The notes: generated from the letters alone by a model not told the origin. A stretch of DNA of 64,000 bases from Gavia stellata (GCF_030936135.1 NC_082603.1:30691236-30755235); one strand, 5' to 3'. Positions 25,930-40,900 are shown, counted from the stretch's first letter. Numbers and translations are program-made.

Positions 25930-27690
25930 CTCATCAGCTTGGCTTAGTGCCCAGTTGCAGGATGGATGATGAAATGATGTGAGTACAAATGACTAGCACG
26001 CATCAGGTCAGCTCCTTGACCATGCCAAACTACCCCAGAGAGCCAGGCCAGCTTGCCCAGCACAGGCACCCCAGTCTCCAAAGCATGACCCCGTGGTTAG
26101 CGGTACCAGGAAAGGTGGTGCAAGCCCCTGAAATGCTGCTCATCCTGTTGACCTTGGCTGTAAATTTGGTTCCTGGTAATCATGGGGTCCTTGAAAGCAA
26201 CTAGCCCATCTGCTCCCCCTTCCAGGCTCAGGCTCAAGACAGGGGGGCAGCATGCCCTAGCGTGTTTGGAGGTTGAACCACTTGGCCATAGGAGTATGCC
26301 TGAAGAAGGGCTGAGAAAAGCTTTTTTCTTATGTCATTTCAGCTTTCTCCAGTCAAAGCTGGCAGACAGACACCACCTGGCACCCACTGACGGCCTCCAC
26401 GCTGCACTTTTCAGTCTTGTCCTGGTTTTGGCTGGGATGGAGTTCATTTTCTTCGCAGTAGCTAGCATGAGGTTATATTTTGGATTTGTACTGAAAACAG
26501 CCTTGATTGATAATACAGGGATGTTTTCGTTAGTGCTGAGCAGTGCTTACACAGAGTCAAGGCCTTTTCTACTTCTCACTTTGCCCTGCCATCGAGTAGG
26601 CTGGGGGTGCACAAGAAATTGGGAGGGGACACAGCCGGGACAGCTGATCCCAGCTGACCAAAGGGATATTCCATAGTATATGATGTCATGCTCAGCATAT
26701 AAAGCTGGAGGAAGAAGGAAGGGAGGGAGGGATATTCAGAGCAATGATGTTTGTCTTCCCAAGTAACCATTACATGTAATGGAGCCCTGCTTACCTGGAG
26801 ATGGCTGAACACCTGCCTGCCGATGGGAAGCGGTGAATGAATTCCTTGTTTGGCTGTGCTTGCCTGCGCGGCTTTTGCATTACCTATTAAACTGTCTTTA
26901 TCTCAGCCCTTTGAGTTTTCTCACTTTTACCCTTCCAATTCTCTCCCACATCGCATTGCAGGGGGGAGTGAACGAGCGGCTGTGTGGGGCTTAGTTGCCG
27001 GCTGGGTTTAAACCACAACAAGCCTCCTGCCTCGAGGTCAAAGGAAGTTAAACATCTCTGAAGAGCAGTTGTAAGCACATATTAAAGTACTCCACTAGAG
27101 GAGGAAATGTCACTTCACTGAGCCTCATTTTATGAGGAGTTAAATAATCCTGTTTAAATATAAGGCAGTAAGAACGAGTCCTTATTTTATTTAAAAACGG
27201 GATTTGAAGAAATCTTCATCATTCTTCTATAATGGGGAATACTCACTAATGTGCACTCCTGTTTACGGAGGGCTGGAAATAGGCAAAGTCAAGGGATTGA
27301 AGAGCAGATTTTTGATGCTCCCGAGTGATTTAGGAGCATTAAAGTCATTAAATAGTCGAGCCATTTCTGCGGGGTGACGCAGCATCCTGTGAAACATTGC
27401 CCAGGGGGACCTGGGGAAGCCCCTCAGCGGCTCAGGGCCAGAGCCAGGATCTGGCCCACATTTCCTGGCTGCCAGGTAGCAACTTCACTCCCAGACCAGC
27501 CTCCACTGGTTTCGTCAGGCAATTACTTCTCCCCGCGTGTTTCTCACCACAATTAAACAAGCAATGCAAAAGCTGTCCGGGAGAAGCACTGTGGCTGTCT
27601 CGGAGGCTGGAGGAGCAGGACAGGTCCCTGGGAGAAGGGGACCTGCCCACCCCTCGGACACCCAGCACCCTGTGCTGGCCCTGATGGGGA
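25930..27690. other. TTC22 intron with a solo LTR
   Basis: Between two TTC22 exons. Apart from the LTR at 26418-27020 I see only unremarkable AT-rich sequence (27.05-27.37 kb) and no coding exon. Confidence 0.6.
26418..27020 (+). mobile_element. Solo LTR of an avian ERVL-type endogenous retrovirus (fossil)
   Basis: About 603 bases from TGTCCTGG to CCACAACA, with the TG...CA ends of a retroviral LTR. Internal landmarks of the avian ERVL (class III) LTR family: the opening TCCTGGTTTTGGCTGGGAT, a TATA-like CATATAAAGC near 26698, an ATTAAA signal near 26886, and the closing TTAGTTGCCGGCTGGGTTTA. The flanking pentamers AGTCT and AGCCT differ at one position and may be a decayed 5-bp target duplication. 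No internal retroviral genes lie next to it, so it is a recombined solo copy, old and inert. Confidence 0.85.
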
Positions 27691-28379
27691 CCTACCTGTG
27701 CCCGCGTGCAGAACGCCTGCCAGCTGAGCTGTGGCTCCTGCAGGACATCCAGTGCCATATTGCATATCCCTCTGGCCGCCTCCTGCTTGCCCAGGAAGCG
27801 GAAGATTTTTGCCAGGCGATTCAGGATGGGAGGGTTGTCTTTCACCGTTTCTATCGCCTGTTTGAACTACAGAAGTGAAACACGCTCCCGTCAGTGACTT
27901 ATTGCCTGCTGTGCTGATCAAAGGGACAAAACCATCTTGGATTGATTCGCCAGGGCGGTGTTTTAACCGGGAGGGTTGAAGGCTATACAAGAGATGCGGT
28001 TTGTGGGGAAAGCTGATATCTCTTATTAAATCAACAGACAGGACTGAATGCGGGGCTAAGCTCAGGGGTTATGTGCCTGAAAGCCTGTCTGTGCTCCTTA
28101 TTTTTTCCAGCTGTGCCGGGGAATCTAATAAAGGTACTTCTGTCCCTGCAGCCTCTCACCAAACTGCTCGCCTGCTGCTTTGCCGGGGGCTGATTTATGC
28201 CATTGGGGCCAAACGCGTTGCCTGAGAGGGGTGTGCCCTGCACATGGTATGACCGAGGGTCTCTGGTCCCGTCTGGGGCCTCCTCTCTTCACCCCAGGGG
28301 ATTTCCAGGAGGAAAAATGCTGAGGATGGGGGGAAGATGAATGCAGGACCAAGCAGGCAATGGCAGCTGCCTTGAATCA

Positions 28380-28568
<189 letters not shown>

Positions 28569-29051
28569 TCAGCGGCCAAACCTCTCTCCATCCTACAGAG
28601 GATTTGCAGTTTGGGCTTGGGGTCTCGGCACAGAGAGGCGGCATATCCCAACCAACCCTGGACATGCTCTTACATGGCTTGTAGGGTCCGTGAGCCCACA
28701 GCACTGGCTCACACAGCTGGCTGACTAATTTTCCCCAAGTACTTTCATTCCCTCCAGTGATGTTACTGTAACTGCAAGACTGCAGGACAACGTTTTTATG
28801 CCCAGTGAAGCGGTAGTTGCAGGGCTTGTCTTAGATTTGCCCCTCGGGAAGTTACCGGGGGATATGAAATTACCGCACATGCCCTGCACCCTGGCAGCTA
28901 CGCAAGGTGCAGGTGCTCCCAGGTAATCCTCAGATGCTTTCAGACAGCTCCTCCCGAGCAGATAACACTTCTGAAAATAGACAACGCTGATAAAACTATA
29001 GTAATTAAATTGATCAGAAGCATGCATATTGTCATCTGAGGTTCAGGGCTA

Positions 29052-30272
<1,221 letters not shown>

Positions 30273-32821
30273 GGGAAAGCATCAGCTTCTGGCTGGGCCA
30301 GAGCCAAGGAGGGCTCCCCTATGCCCGCCTCGAGGAGAGGGACAAGCGCTCCGCCAGCACGCGAGGGCTGATGCACAGCAGGACAGCGAAGTGTGTCCTG
30401 CCGGCAGTCCTGGCGAGTCCTGCCCCTTGCCCTGGGGACACGGTCACAGGGTGGCCCTGTCCCAGCGCTGAGCGCACCGCTGCTGCCTTTTCCCCCATGT
30501 CCTGCAGGGCAGCGGCCTGGGACCCGGCACCTACCACCTGCGGAGCAGCATCGAGGAGGGGCTGCGACGGGCGGGCGGCCCTGGCCCCTGCCAGCCCTTC
30601 TCAGGGGACAGGTCAAAGCCCACCGGTGGTGGCCATCACACCTTGGAGGTGTGTTGCCCCGGGGCCACGGACCCAGATGGGGTTTCTCAGCGAGCAGTGG
30701 CATTGCCAACACATTGCTATACGGATGGAGAGCTGCCTTACGCCAGCATCTGTCCCGCTTGCTGTTTGCTCTTTGACTTCCCTTGGACAGATGGGGTGGC
30801 CCGAGAGACCACCAGCAGCTGAGCCTCTCACGCTGCTCACTTGTCCCGGCAGAGGAGAGGCACCGAGCTGAGCACTGACGCTGTCAAGGGTTTCCTGGAC
30901 AAGCTGATGTTGAAGAACAAGAAGAAAGGCTGCTTCAGCACTCTGCCAAGGAACCCGCTCTGCTCCATGGAGAGGATCTTCTGGGCTACGCTCAGCTAGT
31001 GCCCGAGAGAGGCTGTCAGTGGAAGCACGGACATCGGCACCGGCTGGTGTCACCAGCATCCCCACTGGTGCAGTGGGTGCCCAGGGTGGGGATGCATTAG
31101 GCCTTGGGGGAATGGATGGACAGATGGATGGCTCTCCGACATTGTACAGCTCGTTTTATGAGCAAACTGAAGCATAACAGGTTTCCTTCTGCACAGTGTG
31201 CGATGGGGCTGGGCTCCGACAACCCAAAGCAGAGAGATCAGCGTACTCCAGCCAACCCCCATTCTGGTCATCCACCAAGAGATTTGACAGAAAGTCCTAC
31301 CACCTCTTTACTGAGAACAAGGTGAGTGAGCGGACACAGCAGTGAGAGAGGGACGCAGGAACGATCAGGCTCTGAGCTTTCTCCATGACCATCCCTAATC
31401 CATTACCAGCACCCTGGGAGAGGATGAAACTCTTCTGAGCCATAGTAAGGGTGGGCACTGCTCACCTGCTTCAGCCAGCTAAATGTTAGGTGTGTCCTCT
31501 GAACGGAGCAGCACCCCAGCAGAAGTCCCAGGCCAGGTGGCTGTCTGTGATAGAAGGGCAGATGGACCTCAGGAGGTGCTTTTCGCTCCCCGTTAATTAT
31601 CAAGCAAACCTGTGTGACCTGGCCAGATGCCCATTCTTTAGAGAGAAGATGAGTCCCTCTCTGGGTGCTGCTGTTCTTGCCTAGAACAGGTTGCTAAAGA
31701 ATAAACGGTGAATAAAGGCCCACAGCCCAACGTCCTGCCAGGTCAAGGGAAAGGTGCCCCCTGCGTACAGCAGCACGCTGAGCACCCACCGCTGAGCACA
31801 CGCTGCCCATAGGCAGGTGAGCTTGGCTGGTGCTGAGCAGAGGGGTAGGAGCTCAGCAGCGACCACATTCTCTGCCTACATCCTTAGGCCTTTGCTCTTT
31901 TCAAAGGATGCTCAGACAACCCTTCCCATTAGTTTTGCTCTGCATCAGCTGTAAGGAAGAGGATGAAGGCAGCTGCGTTTGAGTCCTTTTAGGTGCCAGG
32001 AGCTCCTTGTATCCTCCCAGAAAGTCATATATGGCTGCTTGAAAGCCAGTTTTTCCTCTAGCAGCATGAGCAGCACGTTGCAGAGCCAGTGCAGGCAGGA
32101 GCCCTTCCCTTAGTACCCATTGCTGGAGCTGTATTCATCTTCACAGCTTTCCCACGGAGAACCAGAACAAAGCCTAAAGGGCTCAAAGCAGACAGGGAAA
32201 GCTTTAGTCTGAAATAGTTCACCTTGGCTAGGGATGAGGAGCAGGCTTCCACGTGGCTTCTCCCCTTTATCCAGCTGAGCGGGGAACAGGCAACTTGAAA
32301 GAGGTCAAGGATGAAGACATCTTCGTGATTGCTGGGGAACTTGACAGATGACATTTCAGTGGGGAGGTTGTGACATGGCAGCCCTTCACTACAGCTAGCA
32401 GTAGGCGACTGGTGAGCGTGCTCAAGCCCACAGACCTAATCCACTTCTTTATGGACCGTTGTGACGAGAACTGCTCGTGAAGGGGACTGGCCGGGCTAAC
32501 CCCGATTAGTGTGTCTTCTCCCTCCCCTGCAATATAGGCTCGGTTTGGTTAAGATATGCCACATACTGTATTTTTTGCAACTGAAGGTCTGACCATGGGA
32601 AGGCACTACCTGGTTTTGCCCCACTCGCATCCCCCATGCTGCCTCTAGATGGGGAAGCACACGAGAGCTTTTCCTTCCAGAACACTGTAGGTGTTGGTCG
32701 CTGCGACATCACTGAGCATGAAAAATACTCTCAGAAGATGAGATACCAGTCCCTGTACCAGTGTGACGCACAGCGGTACCTGAGCAACTTGAAGCAGGAT
32801 GCCTACTTGCTGTCAGTCTGA
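30273..32821 (+). pseudogene. CIMAP2: CIMAP2 (LEXM/C1orf177)-like exons with an in-frame stop
   Basis: Ciliary/sperm microtubule-associated protein family. Exons recognised: one from 30273 (GLPYARLEERDKRSASTRGL, HSRTAK), 30508-30648 (GLGPGTYHLRSSIEEGL, QPFSGDRSKPTGGG), 30853 onward (KKKGCFSTLPRNPLCSMERI then FWATLS), 31197-31321 (FWSSTKRFDRKSYHLFTENK), and 32681-32821 (NTVGVGRCDITEHEKYSQKM ... stop). Identity rests on the PGTY repeat, the STLPRNP block and the position between TTC22 and DHCR24. After FWATLS the codon TAG (30998-31000) interrupts the frame, and the sequence goes on as CPREA. The first two exons also lack a clean donor in matching phase. I infer a decayed gene; a bird-specific C-terminus is the alternative. 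N-terminal exons were not found. Confidence 0.55.
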
Positions 32822-35815
32822 CGGACAAGGAGGCTGCAAGTGGTTTCACGCTGGCTTATGGGAAAATCATCCTGAGCAGCTCCGGGGAGACTGAGTGTAC
32901 ATTACTGACACTACAACTGATGTGAGATGGGATGATCGTGTGGTTAAAGCACTGGATCAGGACTGAGAAACGCTCACCAGCTCCACTGCAGGTTCCCTCT
33001 GTGGGCGGGGAGGTTGGTATTGTTGCACCTCTCCCCTCCCAGGAAGATGAGGAGACCTTTGTCCCTCCCCACCGTGTAGGGGTAGTGGGAGGATTAAAGA
33101 ACTACTGGCTCTCGAGGCACTTCACAGATGCCAAGGTGGTTGTTCTATCTTGTGAAATGCAATTTGCCTGCAGCGGAGGTGGAGGCAAATAGTTTCCATC
33201 GAGTTAGAGGAGGCAGCCTGGGAAGGAACTGGGAAGTGGATGGATAATCAGGCTGACTGGACTCATTCCCAGTGCTGGCAGTGGAGTGCTCAACAGCCCC
33301 TAACAAAAATCACCTTCTCAGCCTGTGCCTTGGTTTACCCGTCTGAGGAAGGAAGATAACAAGGCTCACTTTCACCGCAGAGGGCTTTGAAATTGCTAGC
33401 GTGAAAACCCTGTGAAGCAGTTAGGAACGCTACTAATGAGAGACCTCAGGATAGCCCTCCACTCTCACCTTTGCTTGTGGCCGAGATTAGCAAACTGCTG
33501 TGGTGGCACTACGGGCCGACAGCTCTGCAGAGGTCTTTCTTGATCTGCAGAGTAGTTAGAAGTCGGTCTTGGCTGAATATAACTTGTCAGCTTTCAGCGG
33601 GGCAGCCAGAAATTAGCTATCCTATGATGGAGAAAGCATAATGAAATCTAGCTTTCAATATTGCCTGGCTTTGTTAATTTTGCACTTCCCATAGGAATAA
33701 AAAAGAAATCTGAACAGTGAGCAGGACTTGGAATTCAAACACATCTCTCTGATTGAATAGCACTAGCTCAAAATGACTTTTCAAGCTATAGCTGTGCTTT
33801 CTAGGGAATAGCCAGGCTTTTAAGAGTTCTGTTCACCTCCATGCTCATTAAGACTAATGAGATTAATCCAGCCAATAATGAGCCCACTGAATCGCATCCT
33901 CTTTCCACAGCAAGCGGCTCAAGCCTGTTGCTAAAAACAACTGGAGTGATTTGATTTCTGCTCCACGTTGTCCAGATACCTCTGAAGAAATCACTGCTGT
34001 TTTCCAAACATAAGATGGTGCTGGGAAGCCCAAACCAGCGAGCAAATGGCAGGCGCGCCAGCGGATGAGATGGGGTAAATGAAAATACAGCGTGCTAGCA
34101 CGCAAGTCAAGAGATAATAAACAACTGAAGTCCTGTTGTGTGGTAATAAAACACTCTTAGACAATCAGCAGTCTAACTTTTCTGTCGAGTAATTAGTTAT
34201 TTCCACCTTGCCCTTTATAAAAAATGACAGACTTGAGAAGAGGATGCCAGACACCGCATGTCCTCCGAAGGAAGGTCTGCTGGCACGCAGGGCTCATTCA
34301 GTGTTAAACATTTCCTTTCAAACAACGCTACTGAAAAGAAGTTGCATGTACCTGTTACAGGCATAGTGGCGTTACCACAGCTGAAGGGCCCCAGGTCCAC
34401 CGGTACAACTCAGCAGAGAGCTGGGCCTGAGAAAGCACTACTACAGCAGAGCAGTTAGAGTAGTCAGACCTTCAGCAACTGCCTACGTACCTGTCCTGTG
34501 CCCTCTTTAAAGTAGCTGTGTGCAAGGATCTTCACCGCAGGCTGTAACACACAGCTTCACTTCAATTAACAATGCAAATATTTATAAGCAGCTGGAGGGA
34601 ATTAGGGGGGATTTGGTGTCATCGTTCCAAATTTTGTAGGATATTAAAAGCTGGAGGCAACGGAGAAAGTGAAATGAAGAGGGAGCTGTGTCAGTGGTAA
34701 CAAAGGATGGCCATAAAAGTGTACTGGGAGTACACTGGTTCACTTAGAGTTAACCTTTATGAAGTCTTGTACTAGTGTTTAGACCAGACTGGAATAATTA
34801 AATCTAGGTGTAATTACATGTTAGTTGTGGCTGATTAAGTATGCTAATTAATCTGCAATTATCCTTTGGTGGGGGAGATAATTGAACCCAGGTAAAACTG
34901 CAGTGATTTAAGGAAATCCTGATTATCATTCTAGAGAGATGAGCAAAGGAGGAATGAGGTCTCTGAAGGGAAATGCCTGAGTGGTGATGTAGGAGCACTG
35001 CTGGGGTAACAAGAGAGGATTGTGAAATGCAGCGTTAAGTCAGGGCCAATGCAGAATGTGATTAAAGGGACACAAGGCTTTGGCACCTGAACTGCGGTTT
35101 CAGTGGGGCTGAGGCATTTGGCAGCCTGGATTTCAGGAGAAAGCCGGGAGGTTCTCTCTGGAAAGAGAGCACTGGAAGAGGATGCACTAGCTGTGACCAA
35201 GGGAGGGGCAGCAACATCTCCGACTAAGCCTACAGAGCTGTTGTGAAGGCATTTTTCAAGGAAACGGAAGATGTGGATGTGCAGCTCCTCAGGCTGAAGA
35301 GGGCACTGAATCTTCATCCTTGCTTCTGTGGCTGAGCATTCAAACCAGGGATTAGATTTGTTAATGTGAAGTGAGAAGAATGAAGTAGCTATCAACATCA
35401 ACGGCTGTAGCACCTAAATCCAAAATGGGGTTTTGTTCTCCTTGGACAAAACATCACAGGGAAAGAATGAGGTGAGAGGGGGGAAAAAATCAGGATAATT
35501 GGCATCATGAGGCTATGTGGAGTTAGTGGGGCATAACTGAAGGGTTAAGGCTCAGCTGCAAGGTGTTTGTTTTGTACAGGTGTGTCTTGGGGCAGAGATA
35601 AGTGTGGGCTCACAGACTTCAAAGACATTCCTTCAAAGCTGTTTGCAGCAGGAGGCTCCTCATCTCCCAACAGCCTCCCAATGCCTCTGGTCTATTACTC
35701 AGACAGCAGCTTTTCTCAGTAATTGCTGACCACTTGTAACAATACAATAAGCACGAGAAATGATAAACACAGCTGTTGAGAAGTAAGTAACCATTCATAA
35801 AAAGACACTACTTTG
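32822..35815. other. Intergenic, CIMAP2 to DHCR24 3' end
   Basis: About 3 kb without a recognised exon. It includes probable ancient MIR-type SINE pieces (about 32934-32975 and 33321-33362) and an AT-rich block with many homeodomain-type TAATTA motifs near 34.56-34.90 kb (see findings). Confidence 0.6.
33321..33362 (+). repeat. Probable MIR SINE core fragment
   Basis: GCCTGTGCCTTGGTTTACCC GTCTG resembles the MIR core GTGCCTCAGTTTCCCCATCTG, followed by a GATAA-rich stretch as in MIR. A tRNA-head-like segment (GTGTGGTTAAAGCACTGGAT) lies at about 32938-32957, possibly the same or a second copy. Assigned by eye only. Confidence 0.4.
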
Positions 35816-35835
35816 AACAGTACACTGGCTAGATC

Positions 35836-37964
35836 TTTATTTTAAACAGCCCGTACAAACAAAAATTAAGAGCAACAGCAATTATGCATGTGCATGACTG
35901 ATACAGTTACAGTACCCAATCACGTCATACAAAGTTTGCCAATAAATTAAGGAGTGAAAAAAACAAATATAGTGCATACCTAAATATCATCAGTATAGAA
36001 GTAAGAGAAACACAGCCTAAGTAAAAGTATTTGCACATCCTCTAGCTGTTTTAACATCGCCCTTTAAAAGCTAACCAAACCCATTCTTGCTCTGTGCAGA
36101 TTATCTTACAAGCACTGGGCTAAATGGTAGCTTTGCCCCAGGGACAAGGAAAAGGCTGTTGTGCCACTTCCCTCACAGGAGCAGGAGGGCAGGTTACACC
36201 CCGAGAGTCAGTGTTTGCGTACCCCGAAGCCTGGAACAGTGTAGCAGACACTCCTGGATCACTGACACAGCTCCACCTCCTGCCCGGCTCTGTGGCTTAG
36301 GCAGCACAGCAGGTGCTCTGCATTGGCTGCGTCTCCCCTCGGCAGGCTGTCCCTGCTGTCAGTCCCCTGCCTGAGATTTTAAGGGGTACCTTATTTGCAC
36401 ACAATTTGCCCAGCATGCATCACTGAGTAACAGGCCAAGCTTATTCTTGTTACTGCTTTATCATTGGTTTCATCTGGACCATAAACATCCATCTATCAAT
36501 AAATAAAATCATTGGTTTAGCACTCATATAAAAATTACAATGCCTCCCACTGGTAACTTTAAGAAGTTCTTCACGTTATGCCCTACGCAAGCCTCAAGAA
36601 AATTACTTTCTTCTCTCTCAAGCTCGGTGAGGTTTCAAGTAATGATTTTAAGTACTGCTTGGACAAGACACAGGCTTGGTTTGGAACTGTGTTTCTTGCT
36701 ACAGGGTCAAAACATTTCCACACTTCCACACCTAACTGTATGAAGTGCGTGACTGTGCCGTTTTCACCAGCGAGCAGCAGAAGGGGAAACTGAACAGTAC
36801 TTGCTGTTGATTTCCTCTGCAGGTGACTGAAACAGTCCTTTTACAAAGCCTATCGATCTAATCCAGCTAAAACAAAAAGCAAAAATGTCACTCGAGTCAG
36901 AACCAAAGCCTGTATGTATCAAGATTCACAACAAGAGTGCTTCTTATCCACAGCCACTTGCTCTAACAAACCTCGTATAAACAAAGCCTTGACTTTCTTT
37001 TCCTACCGGCCACGACAGAACGGTCTGAAATAACCCACGTTTTCCTCCGAGTGTTTATAAGGCACTAAAATTAAGCAACAATCAAAACCCAACCCCCCAA
37101 AAAAAAACCAAAATCAAGAAAAATCCAAATAAACTGACTCACAATGAGTAAAAAATGAAATTAAAATTTGGCTCTATGAAATAGCAGCAATTTTTTCAGT
37201 AGTCTACAAAGCCAGAACATTAATATTTTGGGGCAAAAAACAATGCACTGTTAACTGATTCAAAAGTACCTAAAACATATATTCACTTACACTTTGTAAT
37301 CAAAATCGGTACAAATCTGATAGGCACAAGTAAAAAGCATTTTCTTCACACCTCAGTGCTCAGTTTTGAAACTGAAGTCACTGTTAGGGGGTTTAACTGC
37401 TCTGTTGAGCTTATAGTATGGTATAACCCAAGCAGAACAGTACCTGACAACATCATGCAGCGCTGTACAGCCAGAAGATTATGGTACCATTGCTAACCTG
37501 TCCTACAGGTTACCGACTGGAGGCCAAAGTTTTTTTAACATCATGATTAATTCAACAAGGCATTCAGCTTTGGCACCTATTTCTGAGCCCTCCTCACCAT
37601 TTTCAAAAGTAATGTTAAATATAGCTATAGTATAAAGCTGGTGTAACTCCAGTATCTTCTTCCTTTCCAATTATTTTTCTTATGCTTGGAAATAGGCAAA
37701 TCCACCTATGTCACTACATTAGATACAAAGGCTAGCACTTAAGATTTCTTAAAAACAATCACTTTGACTTTGGAAAATTGATTTTAAAACATACGAAGAA
37801 ATACTAAACATAAATTTATAAAGCAGGAATTCATACCTTTAAACATCAACAAGAATGAGCTTATTTGGAGAGCAATAAAGCTTTTTTTTTTTTTTAAAGG
37901 ATATACTGACTAGCTGTAGGTAAATTCATCTCTTTCCCTGATTGGTTGCTTAGATCATCCAGGC
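35836..37964 (-). other. DHCR24 3' UTR with terminal poly(A) signal
   Basis: The minus-strand signal AATAAA (TTTATT at 35836-35841) lies about 2.1 kb past the DHCR24 stop, a length close to the long 3' UTR known for this gene. The interval is AT-rich, has no coding exon, and contains an A-rich run near 37.1 kb. Confidence 0.55.
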
Positions 37965-40900
37965 TCAGTGCCTCGCAGCTTTGCAGATTTTGTCGTACAC
38001 CTCTGGAAATGCATCCTTGCAATGCATTTGCTCCCTCAGCTTGTGGTACAACGAACCATCAAACATATCCCAGAACTCCTCACGGGTCATATAGCAATCA
38101 GCATACAGCATCTGGAAACTGGAGAGGAAAACAAAGAAAAGGGAAAAAAAAAGAGAACAGAGATTCAGTATTAATTGCGCCACAAGATTTGAAATAGAGT
38201 ATTAAAAAAAAATTCAGGACAAGCTATGAAGAGCAAATATTCAACAAAAAACCCCCATCAAAAATGCTTTTTAAAAACAGGGAAATAGAATTGCTTACAT
38301 GGATTACACTGGGACACTCAGCCAATTATATTTTGTGGATTTATCATTACCATGATCTCTTTTCCAAGAGGAAATAACATGTAATGGTGAAAACAGCAGA
38401 ATACTGCTACAGTCATTTTGGTGAAGGGGAAGATGGGAAAAGAAAGAAATTAAAGTAACTGCTGCTTTTAAAATATGGTTCAGAACACTACTTTAGCCAT
38501 CAACGTATTGATACTTTCATTGGTTTTGCTACTACAAAGCGAAAAGGAGAAGGACTAAAAAACATGTATAAAACAGTGGTTCATGTTTAGACATCCTAAC
38601 CATGTGCAGCCGAATCTTCTCACAACTTGTATTCTAACAACTTGTGTTCACAGAAATAAGTCTAGAGAGAACTTCAAAAGTTCCACCAAATCAAGAGTCT
38701 GGCCCCTTGCATCGAAAACTACACATAACCTAAATTGTCCCTGACAAATACTTTCCTAACTGCTTTTCAAAGCCTACTTTCCTTTTTCTTCCATTCAAAA
38801 CCTTTTAACTCCAGCTTCAAAAAAAAGGAAGTATTTTTTCTTCATGCTTTCTTATGACCCATGGAGGTACAGTCATGGTGTCTTGTATTAGCCTGCATTA
38901 CAAAATGCATTCAGGGCAGATGTAGCAATATGTTCTTTGACTTTTTACAGTTTCTTTGAACTGGACATGCAGACTGTAACTGGGAAAGCAAAAGCTTGCC
39001 AAATCAGACCAGGCCAAGAAGGTAAATTTATAGTGTAAATGAAGCACAGTGTGACAAAGGTCCATTTAAAAAAAGAAACGAAATCCTTATTTAGCTGTGG
39101 ACTCTTCCTTACTTTCATACTGTGCCCTCTAAAATGTAGCTAGCGTCAGAGTACAGCAGTAAAACACAAACGGTTATGTAAAAGCTCTATTGTTGTATGT
39201 GATTATGAAACTGTAAGATTAAGCATTTACCCATTGTCCATTTCCCAGTGACAGGTAGAGAAAAGACAAAACTTTGTTAGCAAAGAGCTTTAAATTAAAA
39301 GCTTAATTTCAAGTTAATTAAAAAAGATTAAAATTAACTTTCGGTTGCTTTGCTCTCTTGCAGAGCACTTATTGCAGCTAAAAGTTGTTTCCACTCTCCA
39401 AATCCTCTCGAAGCAGACTCACCATTGTTACTCAGCCACATGGGACATAATCAGTGTTAGACTGAGAAGTAGGTCAAAATAGAAATGTGGACAAATTATA
39501 CTGATGGTGTAAAAATACTGTGTGGTTGTTTTTTGTTCCTGAGAAACAAGCCAGTAACTGCTTCTCCACTGACACTACTACAGCAAATCAGGCTGGCATG
39601 AGTCTGTGACAGATGGTGGGCACATACCTCATGCCTACTGTGGTCCTATGTAATAAAAATTGGGGCAGGGAAAAGGAAGCTATGGAAGCACAAGTTGTGA
39701 GAGAGAGAAGACTCCCGCCACCGCACAGGGACTGCAGGGAAGAGTCAAGGCTGACATCCCTGCGCAAGGACACACCAGCGCAAGGACGGGGCAGAGCTGC
39801 AGCATGACGCTGCAAGGACCGCAGGGAGCAGAACAGTCCCAAGGGCAGGCAGGGAAGCTGTCCAAACTTCAACAGCCTGTGGGATTCCTGGAGGGACTGC
39901 GGCCATCTGTGGCCAACACAGCACTTGCTCTGCCCCTGCTCTGAACCGGCCTGCAACAAGTCAGCCTCAGCGTGCAAGCTCAGTGGCTGCCTTTCCGAGG
40001 GCTGGGCTAGCCAGCCTTGCTGAGAGCGGCCACCGACCCATACTAACGCCGCTTCCGGACAGCAACTGGTTTCCGCACAGTCAGTACAGACCTGCTGAGG
40101 TCTTTCTGCACCTGGGTGCATGGATGTATTTTGTTGCAGCAGAGACTCTACTCCCAGAGCAGCCTGGAGCTGAAAGGATGCACATGTGACCTGAAGCTAC
40201 CCAGCTCCCAAATACACTGCAAGAACTTCAGCCAGTGCGCTTGTTTTTTTGGTTGGTTTTGCCATCAAATAATGAAAGTGAAATCATAACATCAAAATTA
40301 GTAATTAAAATTAGTTTTCAATTATTACGGTTGTTAAATTATTGCAATATTAAAGTGCTGTGGGATTAAGTAACTGTGATTAAACCACATGGGTGTAAAT
40401 TATACGACATTATTACTATTCTAAGGAGTGGGATCCTTACCCATGCACACTTCTTACAAACTTTTCCATTTGCCTCATTGAAGCCCTGGCTTCAAATTGT
40501 TTCCTTTTGGGCTCTCCATATGCTCCTATATCCACGTAGAGTTCTGCTTCATCCCCTTTTGGGTGGACCATACCAGGATTATTGGGCAATATGAAAGGAC
40601 ATAACCAAAGAGGGTACACCTGCAGAGGTAAGAAAAGTTTATTACTTACTTTTAACAAAACAATCCTTTAAGCTATCTCTTAATAAAGGTGACAAAAGGA
40701 AGAGTTAAGAGTACTTCTTCCCAATTTGGGATCGAAACTTATACAGCTCTTCCTTTCCAATTGTCTTGCTGTCGTTCTCAGCTGCACTTTCTAATGACCA
40801 TAACACAAATAGATGAGATGCTCAAAATATGTGCTGTGTCCTCCTAGAGTTACATCTCCTCCCCCTTAAATATTTGAAATGAAAAAAAAAAAAAACCACC

